Counted from the first letter of the stretch, positions 27,940 through 38,556 are shown. The stretch: 64,000 nt of DNA from Sphingopyxis sp. LC81 (GCF_000756375.1 NZ_JNFD01000014.1:1-64000); one strand, 5' to 3'. The notes: generated from the letters alone by a model not told the origin. Program-made: numbers and translations.

Positions 27940-29366
27940 GCCATCAGCTCCCGCACATCGGTGAGTTTGCCCGTCACCGCCGCTGCCGCCGCCATCGCGG
28001 GGCTGACGAGGTGCGTGCGCGCGCCCGGGCCCTGACGCCCGACGAAATTGCGGTTGCTCGTCGAGGCGCAGCGTTCGCCCGCGGGCACCTTGTCGGGGTT
28101 CATCGCGAGGCACGCCGAACAGCCGGGCTCGCGCCATTCGAGGCCCGCGTCGGTGAAGATGCGGTCGAGCCCCTCGGCTTCGGCCTGCGCTTTCACCAGC
28201 CCCGATCCGGGGACGACGATCGCCCATTTGACATTGTCGGCCTTGTGGCGGCCCTTGATCACCGCGGCGGCGGCGCGCAGATCCTCGATGCGGCTGTTGG
28301 TGCAACTGCCGATAAAGATATTCTCGACCGGCACATCCTGCATCCGCGTGCCGGGTTCGAGGCCCATGTACGCGAGCGATTTGGCGGCGGCGGCTTGCTT
28401 CGATGGATCGGCGAAGCTTTCGGGGGCGGGGACGACGCCGGTGATCGGCACGACGTCCTCGGGGCTGGTGCCCCATGTGACGCTTGGCGCGATGTCGGCG
28501 GCGTCGATGACGACACTCTTGTCATAGGTCGCGCCCGGATCGGTCGCGAGGCTTTTCCAGTAAGCGACCGCGGCGTCCCAGTCTGCGCCCTTCGGCGCAT
28601 AGGGGCGGCCCTTGAGGTATGCGAAGGTCGTCTCGTCGGGCGCGATCAGCCCGGCGCGCGCGCCGCCTTCGATCGCCATGTTGCTGACCGTCAGCCGCCC
28701 TTCGACGCTCAGCGCGCGGATCGCGCTGCCCGTATATTCGATGACATGGCCGGTGCCGCCCGCGGCGCCGATGACGCCGGTGATGTGGAGGATGATATCC
28801 TTCGCGCTGACGCCGGGGCCGACTTCGCCCTCGACGCGCACTTCCATCGTCTTCGACGGCTGGAGCAGCAAGGTTTGCGTCGCGAGCACATGCTCGACCT
28901 CGCTCGTCCCGATGCCGAAGGCGAGCGCGCCGATGCCGCCGTGGCACGCGGTGTGGCTGTCGCCGCAGACGATCGTTGTGCCGGGCAGCGAAAAGCCCTG
29001 CTCGGGCCCGACGACATGGACGATGCCCTGTTCGGGCGCCGTCGCATCGATGTAGCGAATGCCAAATTCGGGGGCGTTCTTTTCGAGCGCCGCCAATTGC
29101 GCCGCGCTTTCGGGGTCGGCGATCGGCAGCTTGTTGCCCGCCGCATCGAGCCGCGGCGTGGTCGGCACATTATGGTCGGGCACCGCAATCGTAAGATCGG
29201 GGCGGCGCACCGTGCGCCCGCTCGCGCGAAGCCCGGCAAAGGCCTGCGGGCTGGTGACTTCATGGACAAGGTGACGGTCGATGAAGATCAGGCAAGTGGC
29301 ATCGGGGCGCTGTTCGACGACATGCGCGTCCCAGATTTTCTCATAAAGGGTGCGGGGCCGAGTCAT
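27936..29366 (-). CDS. leuC: 3-isopropylmalate dehydratase large subunit
   Basis: Iron-sulfur subunit of isopropylmalate isomerase. With ATG 29366 it has 476 aa; a GTG 9 bases upstream is an alternative. The 4Fe-4S cysteines are in [12 protein letters not shown] (substrate region), FIGSCTNSR and [26 protein letters not shown] is the standard N-terminus. It leads the leuC-leuD-quinone reductase-DUF167 unit and is divergent from crtZ across 91 bases. Confidence 0.97.
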   Translation of the reverse strand: MTRPRTLYEKIWDAHVVEQRPDATCLIFIDRHLVHEVTSPQAFAGLRASGRTVRRPDLTIAVPDHNVPTTPRLDAAGNKLPIADPESAAQLAALEKNAPEFGIRYIDATAPEQGIVHVVGPEQGFSLPGTTIVCGDSHTACHGGIGALAFGIGTSEVEHVLATQTLLLQPSKTMEVRVEGEVGPGVSAKDIILHITGVIGAAGGTGHVIEYTGSAIRALSVEGRLTVSNMAIEGGARAGLIAPDETTFAYLKGRPYAPKGADWDAAVAYWKSLATDPGATYDKSVVIDAADIAPSVTWGTSPEDVVPITGVVPAPESFADPSKQAAAAKSLAYMGLEPGTRMQDVPVENIFIGSCTNSRIEDLRAAAAVIKGRHKADNVKWAIVVPGSGLVKAQAEAEGLDRIFTDAGLEWREPGCSACLAMNPDKVPAGERCASTSNRNFVGRQGPGARTHLVSPAMAAAAAVTGKLTDVRELMA

Positions 29367-29457
29367 GCGGTTCACTTAAGCTTGCGCGACAACAATGCAA
29401 GCGAGTGGCGATCAAAAACGCAATTTTCGGTCGCACTCGATGGAGTATAATGGGGCC

Positions 29458-29976
29458 ATGTCGACGCTCGCCATCATCGCGCTCATTCTCGCCACCTTCG
29501 CGGCGATGGAGGGCGTTGCCTGGGCGAGCCACAAATATATCATGCATGGTTTCGGCTGGGCCTGGCATCGCGACCATCACGAACCGCACGACAAGATGCT
29601 TGAAAAGAACGATTTGTTCGGCCTCGTCGGCGCCGCGCTGAGCATTTCGATGTTCGTTGTCGGCAGCCCGATGATCATGGGCGCCGCTGCGTGGGAGCCC
29701 GGAACGTGGATCGGACTCGGCGTCCTCTTCTACGGCATCATCTATACGCTGGTGCACGACGGGCTCGTCCACCAGCGCTATTTCCGCTGGGTGCCGCGGC
29801 GCGGCTATGCGAAGCGGCTGGTGCAGGCGCACAAGCTCCACCATGCCACGCTCGGCAAGGAAGGCGGGGTCAGCTTCGGCTTCGTCCTCGCGCGCGACCC
29901 CGCCAAACTGAAGGCCGAACTGAGGGCACAGCGCGCGGCCGGAATCGCGGTCGTGCGCGAGGCGCTCGCCGACTAG
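29458..29976 (+). CDS. crtZ: Beta-carotene 3-hydroxylase
   Basis: A membrane di-iron hydroxylase that converts beta-carotene to zeaxanthin (or related xanthophylls such as nostoxanthin precursors in sphingomonads). 172 aa. All histidine clusters are present: HKYIMH, HRDHH, HDGLVH and HKLHH. There are about four hydrophobic segments. The start at 29458 is chosen by homology to the family N-terminus; the frame is open 21 codons upstream. No other crt gene is in the window. Its TAG stop overlaps the stop of the convergent GST gene as CTAG. Confidence 0.95.
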   Translation: MSTLAIIALILATFAAMEGVAWASHKYIMHGFGWAWHRDHHEPHDKMLEKNDLFGLVGAALSISMFVVGSPMIMGAAAWEPGTWIGLGVLFYGIIYTLVHDGLVHQRYFRWVPRRGYAKRLVQAHKLHHATLGKEGGVSFGFVLARDPAKLKAELRAQRAAGIAVVREALAD

Positions 29977-30653
29977 GCCGTCCGGTAATCGGCGGTGATC
30001 ACGCCCGCTGCCATCAATTCCGCCTCGTGACCCTCCTCGCGCCAGCTTTCGGCGAGCGCCTGCCGTTCCCATTCGACCATCGCCGGCTGCGCGAGCATAT
30101 GGTCGACCCACGCCTGTCCGGCGCCGGCGTCGAGGCCATAGGTGCGGATACGGAAGGCGACCGGGGCGAAGAAGGCGTCGACCGCGGTAAAGCGGTCGCC
30201 CGCGAGGAAGGGGCCGCCGAAGCGCGACAGGCCCTCGGCGAACAATTCGCGGATGCGCGCGACGTCGAGGCGGAGCGCACCCGACGGCGGCTTTGGCGTC
30301 ACGCGAACCCCGACATTCATCGTGCAATCGTTGCGCAGCGCCGAAAAGCCGCTGTGCATTTCCGTCGTCGCGCATTGCGCCCAGGCGCGCGCGTCGGGGT
30401 CGGCCGGCCATACACCCTCGTGCCGGTCGGCGAGATAGAGCGTGATGCCGAGCGAGTCGTAGACGGTCCGTCCTTCGTCGAGCAGCGCGGGAACCTGTCC
30501 GGTCGGCGAAAAACTGCGGAACTCGTCATAGTTGATCGGGTTGGTGAAGGGTTCGATCTGGTCCTCGAACGCGATGCCGAGCGCGCGCATCAGCACCCAG
30601 GGGCGCAGCGACCAGCTCGAATAATTGCGGTTGGCGGTGATCAGCACATACAT
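29973..30653 (-). CDS. Glutathione S-transferase family protein
   Basis: A GST-fold protein of 226 aa. The N-terminal thioredoxin domain has NYSSWSLRPWVLMRA (catalytic-type serines), FSPTGQVPALLDEG and the TVYDSLGITLYLAD G-site. An alpha-helical C-terminal domain includes GPFLAGDRFTAVDAFFAPVA. The start overlaps the end of the epimerase gene by 13 bases. The substrate is unknown. Confidence 0.9.
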   Translation of the reverse strand: MYVLITANRNYSSWSLRPWVLMRALGIAFEDQIEPFTNPINYDEFRSFSPTGQVPALLDEGRTVYDSLGITLYLADRHEGVWPADPDARAWAQCATTEMHSGFSALRNDCTMNVGVRVTPKPPSGALRLDVARIRELFAEGLSRFGGPFLAGDRFTAVDAFFAPVAFRIRTYGLDAGAGQAWVDHMLAQPAMVEWERQALAESWREEGHEAELMAAGVITADYRTA

Positions 30654-31618
30654 GCCTGGCGCTCCTGTGCGATGATGGGGGACGTATAGTCGGGGTCGTG
30701 CGCGAAGGGCAGCGGCGTGCCATCGCGGAGCGCGGCGAGCACGCTGCCGAAATCGGTCGCGGCGCGCCACCCGAAGCGGCGCTCGGCGCGCGACGGGTCG
30801 TAAACGCGGTCGATGATCTCGGGGAGTACCCAGCCTTTGGCGGCATAGAGCTCGGCAGCGTCGGGATGATGGCGCGCGATCACCGCGCGCGCCTCACGCG
30901 CCAGTTCTTCGGCTTCCTCGCGCGCGAACGGCGGCGGCGCCGAGAGGATGAAGGTATCGCAGCCGATCGACGGCGCGGTTTCGAGCGCGGCGAGATGCGC
31001 CGCGGCGGCGTCCTCGACCGTCAGGCGGCGGTTGAGCAATTCATTGGCCTTGAGATTCTCGCCGCCGGGGGCTTCGTGCGTGTCGTCATCCTCGGGGAAG
31101 AAGCGCCCGGTGCGCAGGATCGCCACCGCGATGCCATGCTCGCGGTGCACCAGCCTGCACGCCTGCTCGGCGGCGAGCTTGGTGATTCCGTAAATGTTGC
31201 GCGGTTCGATCGGACCGAAATCCTCGTCCATCCACCATGCGCCCGCCTCGCCCGCGCCTTCGCGCACATCGGCGCGTATCATCAGCGAGGTCGTCGAGGT
31301 GAAGAGGAAGCGGTCGTTGCCCGCCGCGACCGCGGCCTCGATCAGATTGAGCGTCCCGCTGACATTGACGTCGACGAAGGCTTGGCGCGGATAACGCACG
31401 ATGTCGGGCTTATGCAGCGCGCCGCCGTGGATCACCGCCTCGATCCCATGCTCGCCCATCGTCCGGTCGATCAGCGCGCGGTCGGCGACGGTGCCGATGA
31501 CTTGCGTATGCGTCCCGGGCACAACGTCGAGCCCGGTGACGTCATGGCCGTTTTGGGCGAGGAGCGGAGCCAGATAGCGCCCCAGCCAACCCGATGATCC
31601 GGTCAGCAGTACGCGCAT
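30641..31618 (-). CDS. NAD(P)-dependent sugar epimerase/dehydratase-like protein
   Basis: An extended SDR of 325 aa. Motifs: LLTGSSGWLGRYLAPLL at the N-terminus, then FTSTTSL with the active serine region, and YGITK for the YxxxK pair. Related proteins act on nucleotide sugars or small sugar acids; the substrate cannot be told. It is immediately followed by, and overlaps, the GST gene, suggesting joint expression. Confidence 0.88.
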   Translation of the reverse strand: MRVLLTGSSGWLGRYLAPLLAQNGHDVTGLDVVPGTHTQVIGTVADRALIDRTMGEHGIEAVIHGGALHKPDIVRYPRQAFVDVNVSGTLNLIEAAVAAGNDRFLFTSTTSLMIRADVREGAGEAGAWWMDEDFGPIEPRNIYGITKLAAEQACRLVHREHGIAVAILRTGRFFPEDDDTHEAPGGENLKANELLNRRLTVEDAAAAHLAALETAPSIGCDTFILSAPPPFAREEAEELAREARAVIARHHPDAAELYAAKGWVLPEIIDRVYDPSRAERRFGWRAATDFGSVLAALRDGTPLPFAHDPDYTSPIIAQERQACMC

Positions 31619-31684
31619 CGATGAATCTCCTCTCGGCCTTGTCCGCGCGCCTCATACACAGGCAGCGGACGGGGGGGAAGGCCG

Positions 31685-32992
31685 TTACCCTTTCGGCTCC
31701 GCGGCAACCGGAGCCGCCTTCGCAGCGCTCCCCGCGGGCGCGGGCAATTCGCTAAGGTCGAGCCAGCCCGCATTGTCGCGCTTGTGATAGCTGTCGATTA
31801 CCGTGAACGGGATGCGGAACGGAAATCCCCAATCGCTGTTCCACAGTGCGACGACGCCCGTCCGCGTCGCCGGTTCGAAAATCATCGTCGCGCGATAGCC
31901 CTCGACCGCGCCCGAATGGCCTTCGAGCCGGCTGCCGCCATAGGTGAAGCTCCGCCAGCCGAGGCCATAGGCCGCATCGCCCGTGGCCGCGCGCAAGGCG
32001 CCGCCATAGAGCCGCCCGGTGCCGACGCGCGGGCGATGGGCGAGCTGCAACACCGGGGCAGGCAGCACGTCGGGGCGCTTCCCCATCATCGCCTGCATCC
32101 ATGTGGCGAAATCGACGATATCGCTTTCGACCCCCGCAGCGGCGGGAACGCGCCAATAGGCTTCCTTGATCGGGCGGACCTGCGCGCCGCGATGCGGTTT
32201 CGCCCAATCCTTCGCGCCCGTCAGCCGCTCCATGCCGTACCCTGCGCTGACCATGCCGAGCGGGCGGAAAAACCGGTCCTCGACCGCTTTGCCGAACGGC
32301 TCGTTCGCCGCCCGCGCCAATATCTCGCTCGCCGCGTCGAAGGCGATATTCTGATAGGTGTGGCAGGTGCCGGGTTCGCATTGCAGCGGCGCGGCGGCGA
32401 GGCTCGCGCGCAGCGCCGCGGGGTTCTGCCCTTCCTCCAATTTCTCGTCATAGGCATTTTTGGTAAGGCCCGTGCGCTGGGCCAGCAGCTGGTCCAGCGT
32501 GACATGCGCCTCGGCGCCGCCGGGCAAACGCAGCGACGTGCCGAGGCCGGCGACCGGACGGCCCAGATCGAGAGCACCGTCGGTAGCCAGCGCGGCCGCC
32601 AGCACGCCCGTGGCGGTTTTGGAAACCGAGGCCCAGCGGAACAGCGTTTGCGGCGTTACCTGCGCCCCGGTCGACTTGTCGGAAAAGCCATAGGTGCGGA
32701 CGAAACGCAGTTCGCCGTCTTCGACCACCGCCACTGCCAGCCCCGCCATCTCGGGCCGCTGCGACAGGTCGGAGAGTTGCCGGTCGAGCGCTTGATAGTC
32801 GATTCGGCCGCGCCATTCGGCGGGGGTGTCGGGCAGGTTCTCGGGCGCCTTGATCGGGATTGCGACGCTCGCCAGCGGGTGCTTCCCGCCGAGCGCGTGA
32901 ATGCCAAACCAGCCTGCCAACCCCAAAGCGACGATCGCGATGAGATAGGTGAAAACCGGCCTTCTGGACTTGTTTTTAAACTGCGACCTCAT
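31685..32992 (-). CDS. Beta-lactamase-fold serine hydrolase
   Basis: A class C beta-lactamase/esterase-family hydrolase of 435 aa, anchored by an N-terminal membrane helix (about 14-33). Catalytic motifs: SVSK (S122-K125), YQN (213-215), and HSG in the EGHSGAVEGY segment, replacing KTG. The HSG form and the anchor argue for an esterase or peptidase role, not resistance, but this is inferred. The tail is alanine/proline-rich. Confidence 0.9.
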   Translation of the reverse strand: MRSQFKNKSRRPVFTYLIAIVALGLAGWFGIHALGGKHPLASVAIPIKAPENLPDTPAEWRGRIDYQALDRQLSDLSQRPEMAGLAVAVVEDGELRFVRTYGFSDKSTGAQVTPQTLFRWASVSKTATGVLAAALATDGALDLGRPVAGLGTSLRLPGGAEAHVTLDQLLAQRTGLTKNAYDEKLEEGQNPAALRASLAAAPLQCEPGTCHTYQNIAFDAASEILARAANEPFGKAVEDRFFRPLGMVSAGYGMERLTGAKDWAKPHRGAQVRPIKEAYWRVPAAAGVESDIVDFATWMQAMMGKRPDVLPAPVLQLAHRPRVGTGRLYGGALRAATGDAAYGLGWRSFTYGGSRLEGHSGAVEGYRATMIFEPATRTGVVALWNSDWGFPFRIPFTVIDSYHKRDNAGWLDLSELPAPAGSAAKAAPVAAEPKG

Positions 32993-33035
32993 AATTGGCC
33001 GCCGTCTTAGCGGCGACTTCCGCGGCCGTCACCCC

Positions 33036-33477
33036 TCAGGGCGCAAGATGGCGCCAGGCCTTGAATGTCCCCACGGCGTAAACCGCGCCATAGACAAAGA
33101 CGATCAGCGAAGACCAGACCGCGAAACTGTCGGTGTGTTGCGGACGCCACAAATGGAGCGGCACAAAAATAAGGCCGCGGAGCAGATAGATGGACGCGAT
33201 GACGATCAGCCCCGTCCGCAGCAGCGGCAGGCGCGGGAACGAACCGGCGCCCGAAAAGGCATAGGCGGCCCAGATCAGCAAGACGGCGCCGATCGCAAGC
33301 GTGATCAGCGTCGGGTGCAGGTCGCCGCGCGCCGCGGCACGCGCCATGCCTTCGCCCGCGCCGAAAAAGCGATACCAGTCGGGACCGCCGAAAATGCACG
33401 CGATATGGAGCAGCGCGGCCAGGACCGATAACCACCCGCCGACGATCAGCCAGGCGGAACCGGGATTGGCGGCGACA

Positions 33478-33485
<8 letters not shown>
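33036..33485 (-). CDS. Four-helix membrane protein of unknown function
   Basis: A 149-aa integral membrane protein with about four hydrophobic segments: [53 protein letters not shown] and [13 protein letters not shown]. The [20 protein letters not shown] loop recalls small DoxX-like or YphA-type proteins, but I make no assignment. A TTG start is required (33485); it overlaps the scoB stop by 8 bases, suggesting translational coupling to the CoA-transferase genes. Confidence 0.72.
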
Positions 33486-34112
<627 letters not shown>

Positions 34113-34113
<1 letters not shown>

Positions 34114-34970
34114 TATTTCGGCTCCCATTGCTTGTCGGAGGGGAAGGCATCGTCCCAGCCCAGTTTTTCCCACGGGCCGTAGACGGGGTTGGGGAAAAGG
34201 AACCAGCCCTTGTCCCAAAGTGCGGTTGCGCCCGCGCTGGTGGCGAGCGCCATGCGCTGCGCGGCGGGCAAATCCTTGACGTTGAACTGCTGGCTAAAAT
34301 CGCCGAGCTGGTCGCCGCCCAAAATGATCACGCAATATTTCGACGCGATCGCCGCGCGGCGTCCGTCCTTGCTCGATCCGTCGGCATAGTCGCCCATCAG
34401 GAACAAAGTCTCGCCATGCTTGAATTCGCCGAGCCCGGCGGCGCGCAGCGTGTCCTCGCTGCCCCTGGCGTTGGCGGCGCTGCGGTTGGTGTTGGCGATG
34501 ACGGTGATCCCCGCGGCGCGGAGTTTGTTCACCATCTCGACCGAGCCGGGCATCGCGGCTGCCTTGCCCGCACCGGTCTTTTCCCACTGGTCCCAAACCT
34601 TCGGATCGTAGGCGGAGTGCGCGAAATGGCGCATCGGACCGAGGTTCCAGATCAGCGTCTCGTCGGCGTCGAACACCGCGGCGAAAGGCTTGCCGCCGCA
34701 CGGCTCGAACGCCGGCGCATCCATCGTCGCACCCGCCGCCAGCACGACGCTGTCCTTCGGCCGCTGCTTGATCCGCCACACGCCATAGTCGGCGATCCGC
34801 GCATTGGTCGCGCGCACCGCCACCGCAGCCTCGGGCGAGCCATAGAGATATTGCAGCGCGACCGGCGGTTTGGCAGCTTCGGTTGGCGCAGGCGGCGCGG
34901 TCGACACGTCCGCGGGCGCGCTGGCGCACCCGGCAAGGAGCAGCGCGGCGCCAATGGCGAAGTCCCGCAT
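34113..34970 (-). CDS. HAD acid phosphatase / 5'-nucleotidase, lipoprotein e(P4)-like
   Basis: A class B/C acid phosphatase of the haloacid dehalogenase superfamily, 285 aa, probably anchored as a lipoprotein: lipobox LLAGC with Cys15. The catalytic motif is [10 protein letters not shown] (DxD), followed by NTNRSAANA, the threonine/asparagine motif II region. [17 protein letters not shown], with the lysine, is motif III, and GGDQLGDFS the acidic motif IV. Family members release phosphate from nucleotides such as NMN. It sits between scoA and scoB with one-base stop/start overlaps on both sides. Confidence 0.9.
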
Positions 34971-35680
34971 CAGGCCGTCTCGCGCGGGCGCGTCGTGCGG
35001 AATTCGATCTTCTTGTCGTAGGGCGCGCCGAGGACGAGGCGCTTCACATAGATGCCCGGGAGATGGATCGCATCGGGATCGAGGCTGCCGACGGGAACGA
35101 TTTCCTCGACCTCGGCGACGCAGATCTTCGCGGCGGTCGCCATCGGCTGGTTGAAGTTGCGCGCGGTCTTGCGGAAGATGAGGTTGCCGCTCTCGTCGGC
35201 CTTCCACCCCTTGATGATCGCAAGGTCGGCGAAGATGCCGCGTTCGAGGATATAATCCTGCCCGTCGAAATTCTTCACTTCCTTGCCCTCGGCGACGAGC
35301 GTGCCGACGCCGGTCTTGGTGTAGAAGCCGGGGATGCCCGCACCGCCGGCGCGGCAACGCTCGGCGAGTGTGCCCTGCGGGCAGAATTCGACCTCGAGCT
35401 CGCCCGCCAGATATTGCCGCTCGAACTCCTTATTCTCGCCGACATACGACGAGATCATCTTCTTGACCTGCTTGGTACGGAGCAGCTTGCCGAGCCCTTC
35501 GCCGTCGATCCCGGCGTTGTTGCTGGCGATGGTGAGGTTCTTCGTCCCCGCATCGCGGATCGCGTCGATCAGCCGCTCGGGGATGCCACAAAGGCCGAAA
35601 CCGCCTGCGCAAATCTGCATGCCGTCGAACAGCAATCCTTCGAGGGCGGTGGCGGCGTCGGGATATTGCTTCTTCCCCAT
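34970..35680 (-). CDS. scoA: 3-oxoacid CoA-transferase subunit A
   Basis: The alpha subunit of the CoA-transferase, 236 aa. Motifs: [19 protein letters not shown], the [12 protein letters not shown] segment, [18 protein letters not shown] and the C-terminal [20 protein letters not shown]. The first gene of the scoA-phosphatase-scoB-membrane-protein unit, divergent from a LysR regulator. Confidence 0.95.
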   Translation of the reverse strand: MGKKQYPDAATALEGLLFDGMQICAGGFGLCGIPERLIDAIRDAGTKNLTIASNNAGIDGEGLGKLLRTKQVKKMISSYVGENKEFERQYLAGELEVEFCPQGTLAERCRAGGAGIPGFYTKTGVGTLVAEGKEVKNFDGQDYILERGIFADLAIIKGWKADESGNLIFRKTARNFNQPMATAAKICVAEVEEIVPVGSLDPDAIHLPGIYVKRLVLGAPYDKKIEFRTTRPRETA

Positions 35681-35732
35681 GGGACGGCTCTCCTGAATGA
35701 TTTCGTGCGCGACCTTGGCGTATTTGATCCAT

Positions 35733-35744
35733 CAATTCTAATTG
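35733..35744. promoter_or_regulatory. Palindrome between scoA and its divergent LysR gene
   Basis: CAATT-CT-AATTG in the 90-base gap between the divergent starts, an AT-rich island in GC-rich surroundings. Its position fits a LysR-type binding site controlling both directions; this is inferred from position only. Confidence 0.4.
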
Positions 35745-35770
35745 TTCGATTTTTGGATTATACATAGACG

Positions 35771-36664
35771 ATGTCTATCAATCGCGTCTCGCTCTATCAT
35801 CTCGAAACCCTGCTGTGGATCGACCGGCTCGGCACCTTTTCGGCCGCCGCCGAGCGGCTCAACACGACCCAGCCGACGGTGTCGGCGCGGATGCGCGAGC
35901 TCGAACAGCGCCTCGGCACCGCGCTGTTCCGCCGCGAGGGGCGCGCGATGTCGCTCACCGCGGCGGGGCGCAAGCTGGTGCGCGACTGTGACCCGCTGCT
36001 CCGCGACATGCAGGTCGCGCTGCTCGGCAGCGGCGGCTATGGCGAGGCGAGCGGAGTGGTGCGGATCGGCGCGGGCGAGATCGCGGCGGCGAGTTGCCTT
36101 CCGGCCTTCGTCGCGGGATTGAAGGCCGATATGCCGAATGTCGGGCTCGAGATCGAAATCGACCTCACCGCGAACCTGATCCAGCAGCTGCTCACCGGGC
36201 GCACCGACATCGCCTTTGCCGCGGGGCCGATCGCGCATCCGGCGCTGAAAACGAGCCCGATCGGCGCGGTCGAACTCGTCTGGCTCGCGAGCCGCGCGGT
36301 GGCATCGGCCTTTACCGGTGGCGAAGCCGCGCTTCCGGTCTGGTCGCTCGCCAGCCATTCGCCGATCCATGGCCGGATGCGCGAGGCGATCGCGGCGTCG
36401 CGCATCGCGCAGAAGTCACTCAACTTATGCAACAATGCCAGAACGATGATCGACATCGCGAAGGCGGGCGGCGGCATCGGCATCTTCCCGCAACCGATGG
36501 TGCGCGGCGAAATCGCGAGTGGCGCGCTCACCCAAATCGACGGCATGCCGACGCTGGCGCCCGTCGAGTTTCACGTCGCGATGCGCGTTGCGGATACCGA
36601 GCCTGTCCTCACGCAGATCTTCGAGCGCGCGGCAAAGCTGAACCTCGCCGAAGCGTCAGGGTAG
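35771..36664 (+). CDS. LysR-family transcriptional regulator
   Basis: A LysR-type regulator of 297 aa. The winged HTH is at residues 1-65, with FSAAAERLNTTQPTVSARMRELEQRLG. A periplasmic-binding-protein-like effector domain follows (VVRIGAGEIAAASCLPAFVAGL). Divergent from the CoA-transferase operon, it is likely its regulator, perhaps responding to a 3-oxoacid or short-chain acid. It overlaps the convergent HAD gene by 9 bases at the 3' end. Confidence 0.92.
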   Translation: MSINRVSLYHLETLLWIDRLGTFSAAAERLNTTQPTVSARMRELEQRLGTALFRREGRAMSLTAAGRKLVRDCDPLLRDMQVALLGSGGYGEASGVVRIGAGEIAAASCLPAFVAGLKADMPNVGLEIEIDLTANLIQQLLTGRTDIAFAAGPIAHPALKTSPIGAVELVWLASRAVASAFTGGEAALPVWSLASHSPIHGRMREAIAASRIAQKSLNLCNNARTMIDIAKAGGGIGIFPQPMVRGEIASGALTQIDGMPTLAPVEFHVAMRVADTEPVLTQIFERAAKLNLAEASG

Positions 36665-37318
36665 GGGCATTCCCAGCACCCCCGACAGGTCGGCGAGCGC
36701 CTGTTCGCCGCTCGTCACCTTGATCGCGTGCATGCCGAGCTGGCTCGCGGGTTTGCAGTTGATCCCGAGGTCGTCGAGATAGATGCATTCGCCGGGCTCG
36801 ACGCCGAGCTTTTCGCACATCATCAGATAAATCCGCGGGTCGGGTTTGCGCACCCCCGCCTTGCTCGACTCGATGACATGCGCAAAGCGCGCCATGATAT
36901 CGGCGACCTCGATCGCGGCCTCCTCGCTCCGCGTCATTCCCGCGCCGAGAACGCCCATCTTGCCGCCCGGCACATTGTTCGTGATGCACGCGATGGTGAA
37001 GCCGCGATCCTTCAACGTATCGAGCGCCGCGACCATCGCCGGACGCACCGCCCCCGCGATGACGGCAAGCACGGCTTCGCCTTCCAGCTCATGCCCCAGC
37101 GCGCGCGCCTCCTCGGCGAACAGCGCGTCGAACGCGGCAGCATCGATTTCGGCGCGCTCGAACTTCGCCCAGGCATTGCCGTCGGGGTTGGCCGCGTTGA
37201 CGCGGCGGACGAAATCGCGTGGCAGCCCGCGCTCGTCCTCCAACCGGTTGAACGCCTCGAAGGGCGAGGCGGTGATGACGCCGCCAAAATCGAAAATCAC
37301 GGTCGTGAAGCGACCCAT
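36656..37318 (-). CDS. HAD-superfamily hydrolase (subfamily IA)
   Basis: A 220-aa haloacid-dehalogenase-type hydrolase. Motif I reads VIFDFGGVIT, the DFGG form seen in epoxide-hydrolase-N-terminal-like and dehalogenase-like HADs, not DxD. Motif II is the asparagine in CITNNVPG, motif III the lysine in SSKAGVRKPDPRIY, motif IV ECIYLDDLGIN. Substrate unknown. It is convergent with the LysR gene and upstream of no obvious partner; a GST gene lies 33 bases before it on the same strand. Confidence 0.88.
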   Translation of the reverse strand: MGRFTTVIFDFGGVITASPFEAFNRLEDERGLPRDFVRRVNAANPDGNAWAKFERAEIDAAAFDALFAEEARALGHELEGEAVLAVIAGAVRPAMVAALDTLKDRGFTIACITNNVPGGKMGVLGAGMTRSEEAAIEVADIMARFAHVIESSKAGVRKPDPRIYLMMCEKLGVEPGECIYLDDLGINCKPASQLGMHAIKVTSGEQALADLSGVLGMPLP

Positions 37319-37351
37319 GGATGGTTCCTGTCGTTGGGAGAGTTGGAAGGA

Positions 37352-38092
37352 TCAGCGCAGCATGATGCTGGCGCGCGGATTGTCGGCGCCGAAGCTCTGT
37401 TCGGCGACCTTCACGCCCGCCGCTTCGAGCGCGGCGCGGCGCCCATCGGCGCGCGTCGCGAGGATCGCGGGTTCGAAGGAGAGGGTGCGCGCATAGCAGG
37501 GGAGCGCCGCGATGCGGTCGAGCCAGGCTGCCGTCCTGGGCCAGCGCGCCGGGTCGGGCGTCCAGCCGGCAATCGCGGCGTTGCGCAGCGGACAGGCGAC
37601 GGCGAGGTCGGCAATGCTGACCGCGTCGCCGAACAGGAAGCCGCCCGCCGGCGCGCGTTCCTCGATCCAGTCGATCGCTTCGGGCAGGTCGGTGTCGGTG
37701 ACCTTCGCGATCGCCGCCTCGTCGGGCGGACGCTTGAAGACATGCGGCGCAACAATCTTCGGAAAGAAGAGGCTCCAGATGCAGAGGTCGCCGAGCCGGC
37801 TGTCGGCATATTCCTCGATCCAGCGTGCCTGTGCCCGTTCGCGCGGGCCCTTGGGCAGCACCGGGACATCGGGGTAGGCTTCGTCGAGATATTCGGCGAT
37901 CACGGTCGAATCATTGATGACAAGGTCGCCGTCGACCAGCACCGGGATGCGGCGCAGCGGGCTCAGCTTCGAAAATTCGTCGTTACCGTAAAAGGGCGTG
38001 ATCGGATCGAGTTCGTAATCGAGCCCCTTCAGGTGCAGGATGGCGAGGATCTTGCGCACATAGGGCGACACAGGACTTCCGACGATCAGCAT
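37352..38092 (-). CDS. Glutathione S-transferase family protein
   Basis: A GST of 246 aa. The N-terminal thioredoxin domain has GSPVSPYVRKILAIL and SPLRRIPVLVDGDLVINDSTVIAEYLDE, whose DST is the glutathione site. The alpha-helical C-terminal domain includes GGFLFGDAVSIADLAVACPL. AAGGAAAAGCG precedes the ATG. Unlike the GST at 29973, it has the classical SxxV active-site start. Probably stress or xenobiotic related. Confidence 0.92.
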   Translation of the reverse strand: MLIVGSPVSPYVRKILAILHLKGLDYELDPITPFYGNDEFSKLSPLRRIPVLVDGDLVINDSTVIAEYLDEAYPDVPVLPKGPRERAQARWIEEYADSRLGDLCIWSLFFPKIVAPHVFKRPPDEAAIAKVTDTDLPEAIDWIEERAPAGGFLFGDAVSIADLAVACPLRNAAIAGWTPDPARWPRTAAWLDRIAALPCYARTLSFEPAILATRADGRRAALEAAGVKVAEQSFGADNPRASIMLR

Positions 38093-38101
38093 CGCTTTTC
38101 C

Positions 38102-38509
38102 TTATTTCTTCACGGGCGGCGTCGCGACGCGCTGGCCCGACCAGCTCGCATCGTCGATAGTGAGGTCGAGCCGGTCGGGCGAGCGTACGGTATCGAGCAG
38201 AAAGACATAAGGCCCGCTCGCCGCGAGGACCGCATCCATCGCCTTTTCCAGCGGGATGGTGACGGTCGGGATGCGCGCATAGCTCGATTTGATCTCGACC
38301 TTGTTCGCCCCGATGCGCGTCACGGTGATCGTGACGCCATTTTTCGAGGAGCCGCGTGCATCGGAAATGACGTCGCCCTTATAGGTGCCCGCTACGCGGT
38401 CGGCGAGATCGGGTTTGTGCGCGGGTGCGGCCTTGGGCGTTTCGGCAAGCGCGGCGCCCGCCGGAAGCAGGAGCGCGAGCGAGGTGGCGAAAACAAGCGT
38501 GCGAAGCAT
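38102..38509 (-). CDS. Periplasmic protein of unknown function (135 aa)
   Basis: Signal peptide MLRTLVFATSLALLLPAGAALA, then a lysine/proline-rich linker and a beta-rich domain: VAGTYKGDVISDARGSSKNG, VTITVTRIGANKVEIKSSY, LDTVRSPDRLDLTIDDASW. The pattern resembles small secreted lipocalin-like or ligand-binding domains, but I cannot name a family. It lies 9 bases before the GST start, likely one unit. Confidence 0.72.
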   Translation of the reverse strand: MLRTLVFATSLALLLPAGAALAETPKAAPAHKPDLADRVAGTYKGDVISDARGSSKNGVTITVTRIGANKVEIKSSYARIPTVTIPLEKAMDAVLAASGPYVFLLDTVRSPDRLDLTIDDASWSGQRVATPPVKK

Positions 38510-38556
38510 GGCCGATCCTTTCTTGCGGTGAGAAAAGCGGCTGGTCGCCCCAGCCC

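Noticed and set aside
31685-32992. Beta-lactamase resistance gene
   Set aside because: The SxxK and YxN motifs are present, but HSG replaces KTG and the protein is membrane-anchored. This pattern is common in non-resistance serine hydrolases.
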